Assembly (NCBI GenBank): GCA_039720395.1
Contig: CM077823.1
Coordinates: forward strand, 33,810,371 to 33,874,370
DNA: 64,000 nt
Direction of reading: 5' to 3'
DNA from: Liquidambar formosana
Lineage: Eukaryota > Streptophyta > Magnoliopsida > Saxifragales > Altingiaceae
Part shown: positions 41,633 to 54,220 of the stretch, piece by piece
How the letters are laid out: every line of letters starts with the position of its first letter
Numbering within the stretch: the stretch's first letter is position 1
Notes under the pieces: generated by a model
Database searches by the model: none
What the model was told of the DNA's origin: nothing
Seen by the model: the letters and a program-made list of their open reading frames with translations, nothing else
Translations under genes and position numbers: made by a program

Positions 41633-44110
41633 TAAAACAAAAAATACCAAAAAAATAGAGCACTTAATGATGTGTCGTATGTCTTGAGTTACATGTGCAA
41701 ATAGTGGTGGAGTTAGGATTTGACATTATCCTAGGCTATGGGTTGCCCAGTCCACCACCGATGGATTTGGACGATTTGATCACTTTGTTTAACGTTCCAA
41801 CAGGGGAGGAAGGCAAGGAACAGAGTTAAGTTAGACAATGGTCGGTATTGTAGTGGGTTTTTTTGGTTTTTAGGGTGTTTGGTAAATGGTAAATAAAGAG
41901 TGATTGAATTTGGTTTAAGAGCCCAAGTGGCTTGAACCTAGATTAAGATATTGAGTAACTTGAATTTAGGCTGCAAGGCTAAAACCCACATCTCATTACA
42001 TATAAAAACAAAAATGAAGGTGCTCTTTTGGCAAACCTGCTTGTTATAAACTGGGGTTATAGCTAAAAATGCTTAATAATAATTAGAAAAAAAATCCATC
42101 AAATCATAGAGAAATCCCTAATTTCTCCTATACTCCAACCAATGCCGACCAGACTGGCCAACAATAACCTTCCACATATTTGTGAGATACTTTCTAATCA
42201 TGTCATGTCCAAGAGGCAGGATGAAGTCATCAATCCTACGCCATATATATACCTTTCTGCCGAACAAAAGATTTGCAATTAAGAAAAGTCATGTGGATAC
42301 ATGGAGGCACTTCCAAATTCCAATTAGGGCTTAATCTTGCCTTATGCGTCCACGCTCGACTTTCTGCAATATTCAAATTTCAAACATTTCGTGTCAAACC
42401 AAAATTCTATTTCCCAACTTTGATGGGATAAACCGTGTTATATGGGACAAATAGTATTCAACTTTTTTGCCTTTTAGACCAAATTAGTGAATTAGTTATT
42501 GACTTTTGTGAATTTTTTGAATTTCAAAGTTATTTCAAACAGTTAAACCCAAAAAGAAAAAAAAATTAAAACAACTTACTATAACTTTTCATATATAAAC
42601 ACGAAAATCTGAAATTTAAAACAATTACACAAAGTATATGTAATTCAATTACGGAATTTTTGGATACGAGGGAACATGATTTTTGAAGATTTTGGGTGAA
42701 ATACTCTCCAGGTATTATGGAAAATTTATTTCTTTAAATTTAAAACGGAAAGTGTTAATAGTAATAGGGGCATTTTTGTCATGTCCTCATAAAGAGGACT
42801 TGAGGCTTAATTATTTTTTGAAAGGGAACTTGTGCCTATACAAGTCTTGAAAACAGGACTTGTCACTAAACACCCCTTTTTTAAATAGAAATAAAATCAA
42901 ACAGTAGTGTTATACAGTCATTTCAAATCCCTTGTCATTTTAGAATTTTTTAAATATAGAATTAGATTCTATTCTTATTCATTCCATTCCAGTCAAACAA
43001 ACATGACTTATCGTAAAAATTCTTTTCAAAATTGATAAGTGAACCGGGTAAAATTTGAAAATTCCTTTACAAGCTTTCAAACTTGAGCCACCAATTGAAT
43101 AGTTACCCACCGAAAAACTAACTTTAACGCATTCACCTCGGTCCAAAGTGGGGGAGTACAAGTTTAGCAAAACATATCGTAATCAATTAAAAATGGTTAC
43201 CTGCATCAATTAAAAAGTGATGCAAACATACCTTATCAAACTTTCAACTTACATATTTAATAAATAACATGCTACTTGCCATAATGGAACATGTTATAAT
43301 GTACCAATTTGTTGTGCCTTATAGTACGTTGTTGGTCTAATAGAACATGCTATAATGGAAAAATGCAGCAATAAGCATAGTGGGTTCGATTTTAATTTGG
43401 CTAAGCTGAGTTGGGTTTAATATTTTCCTAGGCATCATTTGGTTAAAAATCTCCAAGTAGGCAAGTACTTCTCTCACTCTTGGAGGCTAAAGATTGAATG
43501 CATTTTAGCTCTTAAAAGCAATAAGAAGTATTTCCGAAACACTAATACCCAAATGATGCCTTATTAACTAAAGAATAGAAATTGTAAAATTTGTGTATTT
43601 TGTAGACCTAGTCTGAGACTCTGAGGTGGATTACTAACTTAGTGACTCGTAGCAATTGTAAAAGGGCACCTTTATTTTTGTTTTTATATGTAATGAGATG
43701 TGGGTTTTAGCCTCGCAGCCTGAATTCAAGTTACTCAATATCTTAATCTAGGTTCAAGTCACTTGGGCTCTTAAACCAAATTCAATCACTCTTTATTTAC
43801 CATTTACCAAACACCCTAAAAACCAAAAAAACCCACTCCAGTCCCGACCCTTGTCTAACTTGACTCTGTTCCTTGCCTTCCTCCCCTGTTGGAACGTTAA
43901 ACAAAGTGATCAAATCGTCCAAATCCATTGCTAGTGGACTGGGCAACCCATAGCCTAGGATAATGTCAAATCCTAACTCCACCACTATTTGCACGTGTAA
44001 TTCAAGACATACGATACATCATTAAGTGCTTTATTTTTTTGATATTTTTTGTTTTACTAGAGCACACATGCGTTGTATATGAATATTTTTAAATACAAAA
44101 TAATAAATAC
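41575..44110. repeat. Large imperfect palindrome (arms about 450 bp, spacer 1.64 kb)
   Basis: Left arm 41575-42024 and right arm 43665-44110 are reverse complements with scattered changes, for example the block TCCAACAGGGGAGGAAGGCAA and its complement. The left arm includes a Helitron 3' end, so the right arm carries that same end inverted. The spacer contains copy B of the 850-bp repeat (42027-42877). Short open frames in the arms mirror one another and are not genes. Confidence 0.85.
42027..42877 (-). repeat. 850-bp dispersed repeat, copy B
   Basis: This is the reverse complement of the core at 22786-23633, about 90 percent alike by eye over its full length. It starts at the inner edge of the left palindrome arm. 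It has no long direct repeats at its ends, unlike copy A. Confidence 0.85.
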
Positions 44111-46115
44111 TCCCCCCGTCCTTAAAAGATAGGCCAAGTTTGACCAAACACGCAAATTAAGAAAACTTAATAAATGCATTGACTAAATTTTAAAATTACT
44201 AACTTAGTGACACATAGCAATTGTAAAATTCATCTACTTTTTAGACCCAGTTTGAGGTGGATAACTAACTTAGTGACACGTAGCGACTGTTACAGATTGG
44301 GGGAACAGAAACCAACAATGCCCATAGACATCATAACCTAATACCAATCAAGGAAAAACCACTACCTAGACAGTTTAGATTATGTTTCCAATTCCACCAT
44401 GATAATTGTAAAATTCATATACTTTTTAGACCCAATCTAAGATGGATTACTAACTTAATGACAAATAGTGACAGTTACATATTGGGGGGAACAGAAACAA
44501 ACAACTCCCCACATAAATAATACCCTAATACCAATTAGGGAAAAACCCCTACCTACACAATTTGGATTATGTTTCCAATTCCACTGTGATATATTCATTC
44601 ATTTGGTTTCAATCTAAAGTGAATTACTAGATTAATGACACGTAGTGCCCACTATAAACTGGAAGGGTAAAAAAAAAAAAAACAATAACGCCACAAAAAT
44701 CATAACTTAACTAGGGAAAAGTCACTTCCTACAAAGTTTGAATTATGTTTCAAATTCCATTGCATGTGATCGATAGGTGTTCATTTATATAGACTTAGTT
44801 TGAGGTGGATTACTACATTAGTGTCATGTAGCGCCTGTTACGTTATTGAGGGAAGGCCAAAAAAAAAAAAAAAGAAGCAAACAAACAAACAAATAGACAA
44901 CGTCGATGCCAATGAAGTTCATTTCCGAATGCCAATTAGGTAAAAACCACTACCTACATAATTTGAATTTATGTTTCCAAGTCCATCGGGATAGATATTC
45001 ATTTGTTTTATTTCTTTTTACTATACACAATCATTGCCCCTCTAAGCTAGTAATCCAACTCAATCCAACATCGTTATATATATATATATATCCCTAATAC
45101 TAACTATGAAAAATCTCTACTAGTGCAATTCAAATTATGTTTTCAATTCCATCGTGATAGATATTCACTTATATAGACCCAATTTGAGGTGGATTACTAG
45201 ATAAGTGCCATGTAGCACCCGTTACGTTATTGGGGGAAACAGAAAACTAATCGCACCCACAAAAACTGTACCCTTATCTCAACTAGAGAAAAACCACTAC
45301 TTGTGAAGTTTGGGTTATATCTCCAAGTCCATCGTGATATATATACAATCATTTATTTTATTTCTTTCAGCATTACCCTCTAAGAGAGTAATCCACCTCA
45401 AATTGAGTCCAACATCGTGACATTTTTTTCTTTTTTCAAGGGGGGGGGAGACAAACAGTGCCCACATAAAATCATATCCTAATATCAACCAGAGAAATAC
45501 CATTACCTAAACAGTCTGGATTATGTTTCCAAGTCCATCGTGATAGCTATTCATTTATAAGGACTTAGTTCGAGGTGGATCATTAAATTAGTGCCATATA
45601 GCATACAGTAATATTGGGGAAAAGAAATCTAACTAGCGCCTACAAAAATCATATCCTAGTACCAACTAGGAAAGAACCACTATCTACACAGTTTGGATTA
45701 TGTCTCCAAGTTCATCGTGGTAGATATTCATTTATTTCATTTCTTTTAATTGTACTTAGCATTGCCACACTATTCCATTAAATTTTGCACAAAGTACTGT
45801 GAAAGTCTGTAAACTATCGAAGAGGTAAGAATTCTTTTAAAAGTAATAAATGAATTGGGTTCAATTTGTAAAATACATTAGCAAACTTCTAACTTGTTTG
45901 AACTGTTTCTCAAATAGATAACCATTGAAAAACCAACTTCGACACATTGGCCTCAATCCAAGATGGACTACATGCAAGTTTAGCATCACATAGCATCCGT
46001 TACTTTTCAAGAACAAAAAATGCCAACAACATCCACAAAAATCCTACCGCCTACACCAACTATGATAAAACCGCAACCTACACAATCTGGATTCTATATC
46101 GAAATCCACAATGAT
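43600..46115. repeat. Decayed satellite-like tandem array, monomers about 170-220 bp
   Basis: Blocks of the form GGTGGATTACTAACTTAGTGACACGTAGC and CCACTACCTACACAGTTTGG...TTCCAA(T/G)TCCA recur at roughly 44250, 44440, 44620, 44805, 45185, 45570 and 45960, with further partial units between. Pairs of monomers give a spacing near 385 bp in the right half. The palindrome's right arm (43665-44110) interrupts the left edge. There is no coding potential. Confidence 0.7.
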
Positions 46116-46540
46116 AGATATTCATTTATTTTCCTTGAAAAAAAAAAATGATCTCTACTTGGCATTGCCCCCAAATTAAGGTGAGAGTGAAAGTCTTCTC
46201 ATATTTCATAGCAACAAAAAGACGAGAGAATGCTTAATCCTTAAGCATAGCAAACCCTACTCCATATCCTTTGTTCGCTTGAGCTGTGTTTTCAAACAAC
46301 TCCTTGACCTAGAAGAAGTGGAACTCTTTATCCCTAACCCAAAACATTTTCCACATTTCAACCAAGTAGACCACCACCCTCCTCAAAAGCGCGTACAAAC
46401 GCTCACACCACCACCACCACCCTTATCTGAAATCATGCACAGCCGTTTCCTTTGTACTATTTTTCCACTTGACCCCGTCACGTTGGTGGGCCCACACACT
46501 ATCAAAATCGAACGGCGGATATTTCGTGCACAGGATTTAT

Positions 46541-46548
46541 CCTAGGGT
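46541..46548 (-). promoter_or_regulatory. Telo-box upstream of the PABP gene
   Basis: CCTAGGGTTT (minus strand AAACCCTAGG) lies about 30 bases upstream of a TATA-like TCATATATATAC at 46571-46582. Telo-boxes are common in plant promoters of translation-related genes. The role is inferred. Confidence 0.45.
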
Positions 46549-46570
46549 TTCGATCAACGCTCAAATACCT

Positions 46571-47027
46571 TTCATATATATACAGAACCCTCAAACACCT
46601 GCACCCGCCACTCTTTGCAGTGCAGTTCTAAGCTGCCATCCGATACATCTCCGTTTGCGCCCGTGTCGCCGTTCTCCGGTCGGATCCCCGACCATATCCT
46701 CTCTCTCCTATCCCTTCCCTCTCCTCCCTAGAAAACGAAACAAAACAAAAGGAAAAATTTTTTACTTCGCGTCTCTCTTAGGCCTTTTATCAAGCATCTG
46801 GTGCGCGTTGTTTATCAGTTTTTTTGGTTATTTTCTCATAGGCCTTTTTGTCAAACGTCTGGTGCGCGTTGATTATCAGTTTTGGGTTGCTTTTGACGAA
46901 CACCCTGGTTTTTGTTGATTTTAGGGTTAGGGTTCTGAATAAGAGGAGGGGGAAGAGAGAAAAAGGGAAATTTTTTTTTGAAAAAAAGTCGAAAAAAGTA
47001 TAAAGAAGTGTTGTTTTCTTGGTAGAG
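46571..47027 (+). promoter_or_regulatory. Core promoter and 5' untranslated region of the PABP gene
   Basis: A TATA-like element at 46571-46582 suggests transcription starts near 46605-46615, giving a leader of about 415 nt. The leader contains a 60-bp-period duplication (units at about 46781 and 46841 sharing CTGGTGCGCGTTG), a telomere-like TTTAGGGTTAGGGTT at 46919-46934, and a strongly A-rich tract at about 46955-47008 just before the start codon. I see no upstream ATG in the leader. Confidence 0.5.
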
Positions 47028-50000
47028 ATGGCGCAGGTTCAGGTTCAACCTCAGGCTCCGAATGGTGCGGCGAATGCGGGAGGCAATCAATTCGTGACGA
47101 CCTCGTTGTACGTGGGGGACTTAGAGCTGAATGTGACCGATTCGCAGCTCTATGATCTGTTTAACCAGCTGGGTCAGGTGGTTTCGGTGAGGGTTTGTAG
47201 GGACTTGAGCACCCGGCGGTCGCTTGGTTATGGTTATGTTAATTATAGCAACCCCCAAGACGGTTAGTTTTTTTATTTTCCTTTTTCAATTGGGTTTTTT
47301 TTTTTTTTTTTTTTGTCATTGAATTTTTTATTTAGTGATATTGGTGTTCAATTCGCGTAATTGTTAGATTTAATTGCATATATGTATACATTTATTTGGT
47401 TTCCTATTTACATTTCTGGGTTTTATATGGAACGGTTGAAGGATGTTGCTTTATTCTAGATTTGTATAGAAAATGCTATTATTTGACTATACTATGTGTG
47501 GCGACTTAGTGTTAGAGAATATCTCCAATGGTGTGCTAAAAAATAGCAATAACGAAACCCTGGGGCTATAATTGGCACACCCTTGAGCTAAAATAGCACA
47601 AAGTTGGTTGAAAAAAAGGAAGGAGATGGTGGTTTTGCCAAAAAATTACATATTGTGTCATTTGTACTATCGGAGCACATTGTGCTAAATTATAGCATTT
47701 GACACTATAGCATGTGCTAAAATAGCAATAGCACAAGTAATATAGCACAACTAAATTGCATATTAGTTACTATGATGTTTACCGACTATATGGAGAAAGA
47801 AAGACAATCATTTGAATTATTGTGGTTTTCACAATGCCCATTTTTATCATATAAATTAATTGAATATTTTCTTAGAATAAGTTTGATATTCCTTTTTGCA
47901 TTTGGAAACATATTTAAGAACTCTCTATTTCCACTCCGAACATCCTGTATTGTTTTTTTCCAACATTGCTTTGTTCATAATGCAAAGTGGTTGAAGGCCC
48001 AATGAAGACTTTAACCAAGTTGGAAAGCTATTCTTTTTTGTGACGACTAAACCCTTCGGGCAAACCCTGGGCCCATATAAGATCCCACAACCTATGTGGA
48101 CCAGGTAAGTCCAAGGTCCATGAGAACCATAGGAACCATGAAACCTTGTGTAGGTAGCCTCAAGGGGTTTAGTAAGAGTCGAATTCTCAAGTTGGAAAGC
48201 TATTTTTAGTGCTGCCATTAGAGTTAGTAGCCTACCCTCTTAAGATAAATTATAGCTTCCTATTTAGTTGAACCTTCCAATGATAGGATCTCATATATGC
48301 TTCTTATCATACTAATAGACCCTAAGTTTCTTATTATAAACCCTCCCATTCTTTTTGAAATTTAGAAGGACATGAAAGTTGCATTTACACTTCTCAATAA
48401 TACAAATCTTATGGGGGCTTCTTTGTTATACAACCCCAAGGGGTAGCTCAGTTGGCAAGGGATCCCACCTTAGGAAGCGGAGGACAATCCTAAGTTCGAC
48501 TCTTGCTAAGCCCCTTAGGGCCACACAAGGTTCCATGGTTTTCATGGGCCTTGGACTTACTTGGTCTATATGGGTTGTGGGGTCTTATATGGGCCCGGGG
48601 TCTACCCGAAGGGTTTCCTTGTCATAAAAAAATAAAATAAAATAAAAATGGGGCTTCTCTGTTATACACGGTAAATCACTCCACATGACTTCCAAAAACT
48701 TATAGAAGTTGCATAATTGTTCTATCAGGTCTTGGAATCTTATCCCTACACAATTCTTTCACCGCCCATATCACCTTTACAATTACAATATAGATTAGGT
48801 AAGTAGTGTTTTTATTTTTTTCATTTTTAATTTTTTTAATAGCCCAACGTTCATTGATTTCTCAAGTACAATTTGACCTAAGCAGTTGTGGCTTTTTTGA
48901 AATAACATAGATAGGTATCTATGAATATTCTGGAACCAAAACAACTTTGTGTTCAGCGATGTGCATATTGTGCAGGTCCAATGCATTTTTAAAATGTCTT
49001 AGAATTTTTTACTCCCCCCAAACTGTCTCTGAGAATTCCTAACACAGAATAGAGAATCCCAAAACTTCCGTTTAGAATTTCTAAGATTTCAAAACAATCA
49101 GCACTAGGTCATGCTTCCTTTGTTTCAAAAGTGAGATTGAGCGTACTTTAGATAAATCTGTTGCTATTTCAAATAGTTTTCATTTAAATGGGTTTGGCAG
49201 CTTGGATAGTTGAGTAGTTGAAATATACATGACCTGCTTGCCCTGTAAGTTGCAAACCATATGAAGAATGCATTCTATAACAGAATAGGGGATTCAGAGG
49301 ACTACTTGCTATGTCCATGAACAATCTAAAGTACAGACTGCCTAGAAAGAGCTTGACTTGGAAAGTCTACTTTCTCCTTTTCTTATTCCTCCTCAACTGG
49401 CAAATGCTGAGTTAATAGAGCAGATTCTTCATTAAATGAAGCTCCCAGTTGTTGAGGTCATGGCAAGGAATCAAGGATAACAGATCATGCAAATTCTGTT
49501 CTCAAACTCCAATTGTGTTCTTTGATTGTTGCCCCTTTATTAACTAAAGATTAAACAGATCCATTTGTTACAGGCCCAAAGGAACTTGCTGACAATATAT
49601 TTTTAATCATAATGTCGTCTTCTTCTCTTCCCAATTCCTGCCAAAAGATTGGCACCAAAAGGACTCCACGCTCTTCAATTTACTCTTCCAAACCCCACAC
49701 CTGAACATATTGCTTACTTTTTAGAGAAGCCCACCCCAAATGAGGCTGAGTCATCTAGCTGCAATTTTTCTTCCCTGCAACTTAGTCTACTTATCCTCAA
49801 ATCTTCATAGCCAAAGGAAGGGTTCGTCACCTGATACTGTAACCCATGTGTATGAGCGTTTGTTTTAGTTCATACATTGTTTATAACTTTAGCTGAACAC
49901 ATTGCCAGTAATAGAGGTGAATGGTAGAATATAACTGTTTTGCCAACCCATATTAGTAGGAAATGGCAAAGAGTTATTAGTATTTTAATATATGTATATA

Positions 50001-52032
50001 CAGGCCACCCACACTCTTTTCTCTTGCACAATTTCTCATTTATGATCTTTCTTTTTTTTTTTTTTTTTTTTTGGTTGTTGTTGTTGTTGGAATATAATAA
50101 TGTATTCATTTTCTTGTATGGATTGTGAACTCTGTTGAAATTGCTGATTTTTCTCAATCTATTCTTTCTAACATCTTTTTATTTAATATCGATGACAGCT
50201 GCAAGGGCATTGGATGTGCTAAACTTCACTCCTCTAAATGGAAAGCCTATTAGGATAATGTATTCTCATCGTGACCCTAGTACACGCAAAAGTGGGGCAG
50301 GAAATATATTTATCAAGGTATTCATGTGTATTGTTAATGTGTTTATTTATGTCGCCCTTTCTGATCTCAAAGCTTGTTGGTCTCTGGAAGTTTCTTGTAT
50401 AATATTTCCTGACCAAGTTTCTAATGGCAGAATTTGGATAAGGGAATTGACCACAAAGCCCTACATGATACATTTTCTACATTTGGGAGCATTCTATCTT
50501 GCAAAGTAGCTACAGACTCCTCTGGCCAGTCAAAAGGCTATGGTTTTGTGCAATTTGATAATGAGGAATCTGCCCAAAAAGCTATTGAGAAGCTGAATGG
50601 AATGCTTATGAATGATAAGCAAGTTTTTGTGGGACCCTTCCTTCGCAAGCAGGAAAGAGAAACTGCTATTAACAAGACAACATTTAATAATGTCTTTGTA
50701 AAGAATATCTCGGAATCAACAACAGAAGAAGATCTGAAGAGAACTTTTGGTGAATTTGGAGCAATCACTAGTGTTGTGGTGATGAGGGATGGGGATGGAA
50801 AATCAAGGTGCTTTGGATTTGTCAACTTTGAGAATGCAGATGATGCGGCTAGATCCGTTGAGGCCCTTAATGGACAGAAATTTGATGATAAGGAGTGGTA
50901 TGTTGGGAAAGCACAAAAAAAATCTGAAAGGGAAGTTGAACTAAAACTTCGATTTGAGCAGAGTATGAGGGAGGCAGTAGACAAATTTCAAGGGGCAAAC
51001 CTGTATGTCAAGAATTTAGATGATAGCATCAGTGATGATAAACTTAAGGAACTTTTTACTCCATTTGGTACCATTACTTCATGCAAGGTTTGTAGCATTA
51101 ACTTTGTGAATGGGGAAACACTGATGTAATCAGTCATGTTAAAATAGACTGAGGTTCAGTGAGATTTTAAATTTAATTCTTTTGATATCTGATCAGGTTA
51201 TGCGAGACCCTAATGGAATCAGTAGAGGATCAGGGTTTGTTGCATTCTCCAATCCTGAAGAGGCATCTAGAGCTGTAAGTTGATATCCCTGTGTATTGAT
51301 GAAGATCTTAATGTGAAATAGCATGTTATATTATTATTCTTACTTTTTTGTCTCTCTCCCTTTTTTTCTCTTTGATAGCTGGGGGAGATGAATGGAAAAA
51401 TGATTGTTAGCAAACCTCTGTATGTTGCACTTGCGCAACGAAAAGAAGAAAGAAGAGCAAGGTTGCAGGTATATTTTCTCTCGCCACAATTTTAAGCTTC
51501 CAATCGATTGCAGTGGGAGAGAAAAGCCTAACATATTTATGACAGTGTGTGGACAAATCCTTATTGTTTGCTTTAATCAGTGCCTCCATTGCAGTTTATT
51601 TGGGATACCAAATACATTTTGATGATTTTGACCTAGGAGAACGCAAGCTTAGGTGAACAATTGCTGGGAATGTTAGATTACTATTTTTATTGCAGTGTTA
51701 GATTATTATTATTATTATTATCAACAAATCTACTAATTATTATAATAATAAAAATAATCTAACATTCTGATTAAAATAAATTATTATTATTATTCTATGT
51801 GTCATTTTGGTGGCCCTCTATTACATTTTTCTTGGTATGATATTACTGTTAGGGCTCCTATTTTTATTGCAATGTTAGATTATTATTATTATTATTATTA
51901 TTAGTATTATCAACAAATCTAATAATAATAATAATAATTTAACATTCTGATAAAGATAAATTAATTAATATTTTATGCATCATTTTGGTGGTCCTCTATT
52001 ACATCTCTCTTCTTATGATATTACAGTTAGGG

Positions 52033-52080
<48 letters not shown>

Positions 52081-53332
52081 ACTTTTGTTTGTAAAAAATC
52101 TTCCATGGATCATGTAGTTATTACAAATGGCTTGCATATTCTTAATTTTCAATGTGTACATAAAAATATTGTTTCTATTACTCATGCAGGCTCAATTCTC
52201 TCAAATGCGTCCAGTTGCAGTGGCACCTTCTGTCGCTCCTCGTATGCCAATGTATCCCTCTGGCGGTCCAGGTCTTGGCCAACACGTATTCTATGGTCAA
52301 GCCCCACCAACTATCATTCCTCCCCAGGTAATCACCTTCCTCGTGATTTTTGTTTCCTTGAAATTTTCTGCAGGGGCGGAACCAGAATTTTTTTCTTGGA
52401 GGTGCCAAAGTAAAATTTTTATTCATATTTTTTAATTTACATGTCATGCTAAATTTTTTTACAATATTCATATTACCTTGAACTGCCAAAGCTACAACAA
52501 ATGTCACTTTTTTGAGACTTTACCAACTTTTGTGTCCACAATTTTGAAATAAAATATTAAAAAATGGGGCATGAGAATGAAAATTTACTTATGAACGAGA
52601 GATTATATTTGAAATAAACAAAAATTTGGAGGAGCCATTGATATATTTTTTTTTAAAAATGTTTTTTAAAAAAATTAACTTACATTCAAATAAATATACA
52701 AGGTGATTTCAATCTTTGGAGGTGCCATGGCCCCCCTCAAAGGCATATGTAGTTCCGCTCCTGATTTTCTGTTATATGTTATTTATTTATTTATTTATTA
52801 TTATTATTTTTTATTGGAGATCTGTGCAAGTGTTCACTGCTCTAATTAAGTTAAGCTAGATATTTTTTATTTCTTTATCATTTAATGACTATTATAATGT
52901 GTAAGGTTTTTTTAGTTAAATAGTAAGAATGCATGCGTGCCTTTGCTTGGAGAATTGATCCATCCAGAAACTTGACATTTGAAACTCGTAACTTTTGAGA
53001 TTAGACATATTTGGATTGACAGACTGTCCCTGTTTGGTATTGAAAACGTTGGGTAAATTCAATATTATCATAGTATGATGAAGGATAAGAAAATAGTTTC
53101 TGTTACACCAAATCTGTCCTAGACACTGGGCAGTGGTGAAGCATCCCAGAGGTATGGGTTCCATCCGGGGTTCAATTCTTATAGTTAACCAAAGGCAAGG
53201 AAAAATAGTCTATTCAATATAAGGGTGTCAATGGGAAGCTGCAAATATTGTTTGAATGGATGACACGTGTTTGAAAGAAAAATGAGTAACTTAAAGCACA
53301 CTTTTGTAGTTTTTATTTTAACTTCTTTTTTT

Positions 53333-53363
<31 letters not shown>

Positions 53364-54183
53364 GAAGGTTCCATTAAAAAGTTTTCATTTTCACAAAAAG
53401 AAAAAGGTTTTCCTTCAATTCAAGTTCCAAAAAAGAGTAGGAAACCCTTAGGGCACAACCTGGGCCCATATTAGACCCCACAACCCATATGGACCAGGTA
53501 AGCCCAAGGCCCATTAGAGGATGGTGTTAACATTTTTTAACCCATGGATGTATACTTTGTCAGCCTGGGTTTGGGTATCAGCAGCAGCTTGTTCCTGGGA
53601 TGAGGCCTGGTGGGGCTCCCATGCCGAATTTCTTCATGCCAATGGTTCAGCAGGGGCAGCAGGGTCAGCGTCCGGGAGGTAGACGTGCGGGACCTGTGCC
53701 AGTGCAGCAAAACCAGCAGCCGGTTCCACTAATGCAGCAGCAGGTTTGTGGTTTTTTTACACTCCTTCCATTTCAACGTATTGTTTGGTATGATATTTCT
53801 CGTATATATATATATATATATATATGTGCTAATCTTAATTTTTGGTTGGAGTGTGATATATGTGTTCGAATCCCCATAATGTTTTATATCTGATGGCTTG
53901 TTGAATGACAGATGCTTCCAAGGGGGGGCGGGTCTACCGTTATCCCCAAGGCCGTGGCCTTCCTGATGTTCCCATGCCAGGTGTTGCTGGAGGCATGCTT
54001 TCTGTTCCATATGATATGGGTGGCATGCCATTGCGTGATGCCACTATGTCTCAGCAAATTCCTATTGGGGCTTTGGCTACTGCCCTCGCAAATGCTTCTC
54101 CTGACCAGCAGAGGACGGTAGGCTCTTACCTTATTTACTTTTTATTTAATACACACACACACACACATGTACATATATAGATG

Positions 54184-54220
<37 letters not shown>

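Larger units (their letters stand above)
47263..50198 (+). other. Intron 1 of the PABP gene
   Basis: A 2.9-kb intron with donor GTTAGT and acceptor GACAG. It contains an AT-rich MITE-like stretch with ATCTCCAATGGTGTGCTAA (47517-47740) and two SINE copies in opposite orientation (48033-48187 and 48433-48647). A long T run precedes the end at 50050-50073. No gene is seen within it. Confidence 0.8.

Noticed and set aside
41493..43994. Open frames at 41493-41687, 42979-43170 and 43797-43994
   Set aside because: They lie inside repeats or palindrome arms, are short, and lack splice partners or recognisable domains.
44150..46115. CRISPR-like array because of regular spaced repeats
   Set aside because: The repeats are 170-220 bp, diverged, without constant short repeats or unique spacers, and this is a plant nuclear region.
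48433..48520. tRNA gene suggested by GGGGTAGCTCAGTTGG and a TTCGA box
   Set aside because: The boxes are right, but acceptor and anticodon arms do not fold, the sequence continues into a specific body with an A-rich tail, and 21-bp target duplications flank it. It is a SINE.
53905..54180. Separate small gene starting [18 protein letters not shown]
   Set aside because: It is PABP exon 8 read in the family's frame; the ATG spans the intron-exon border.
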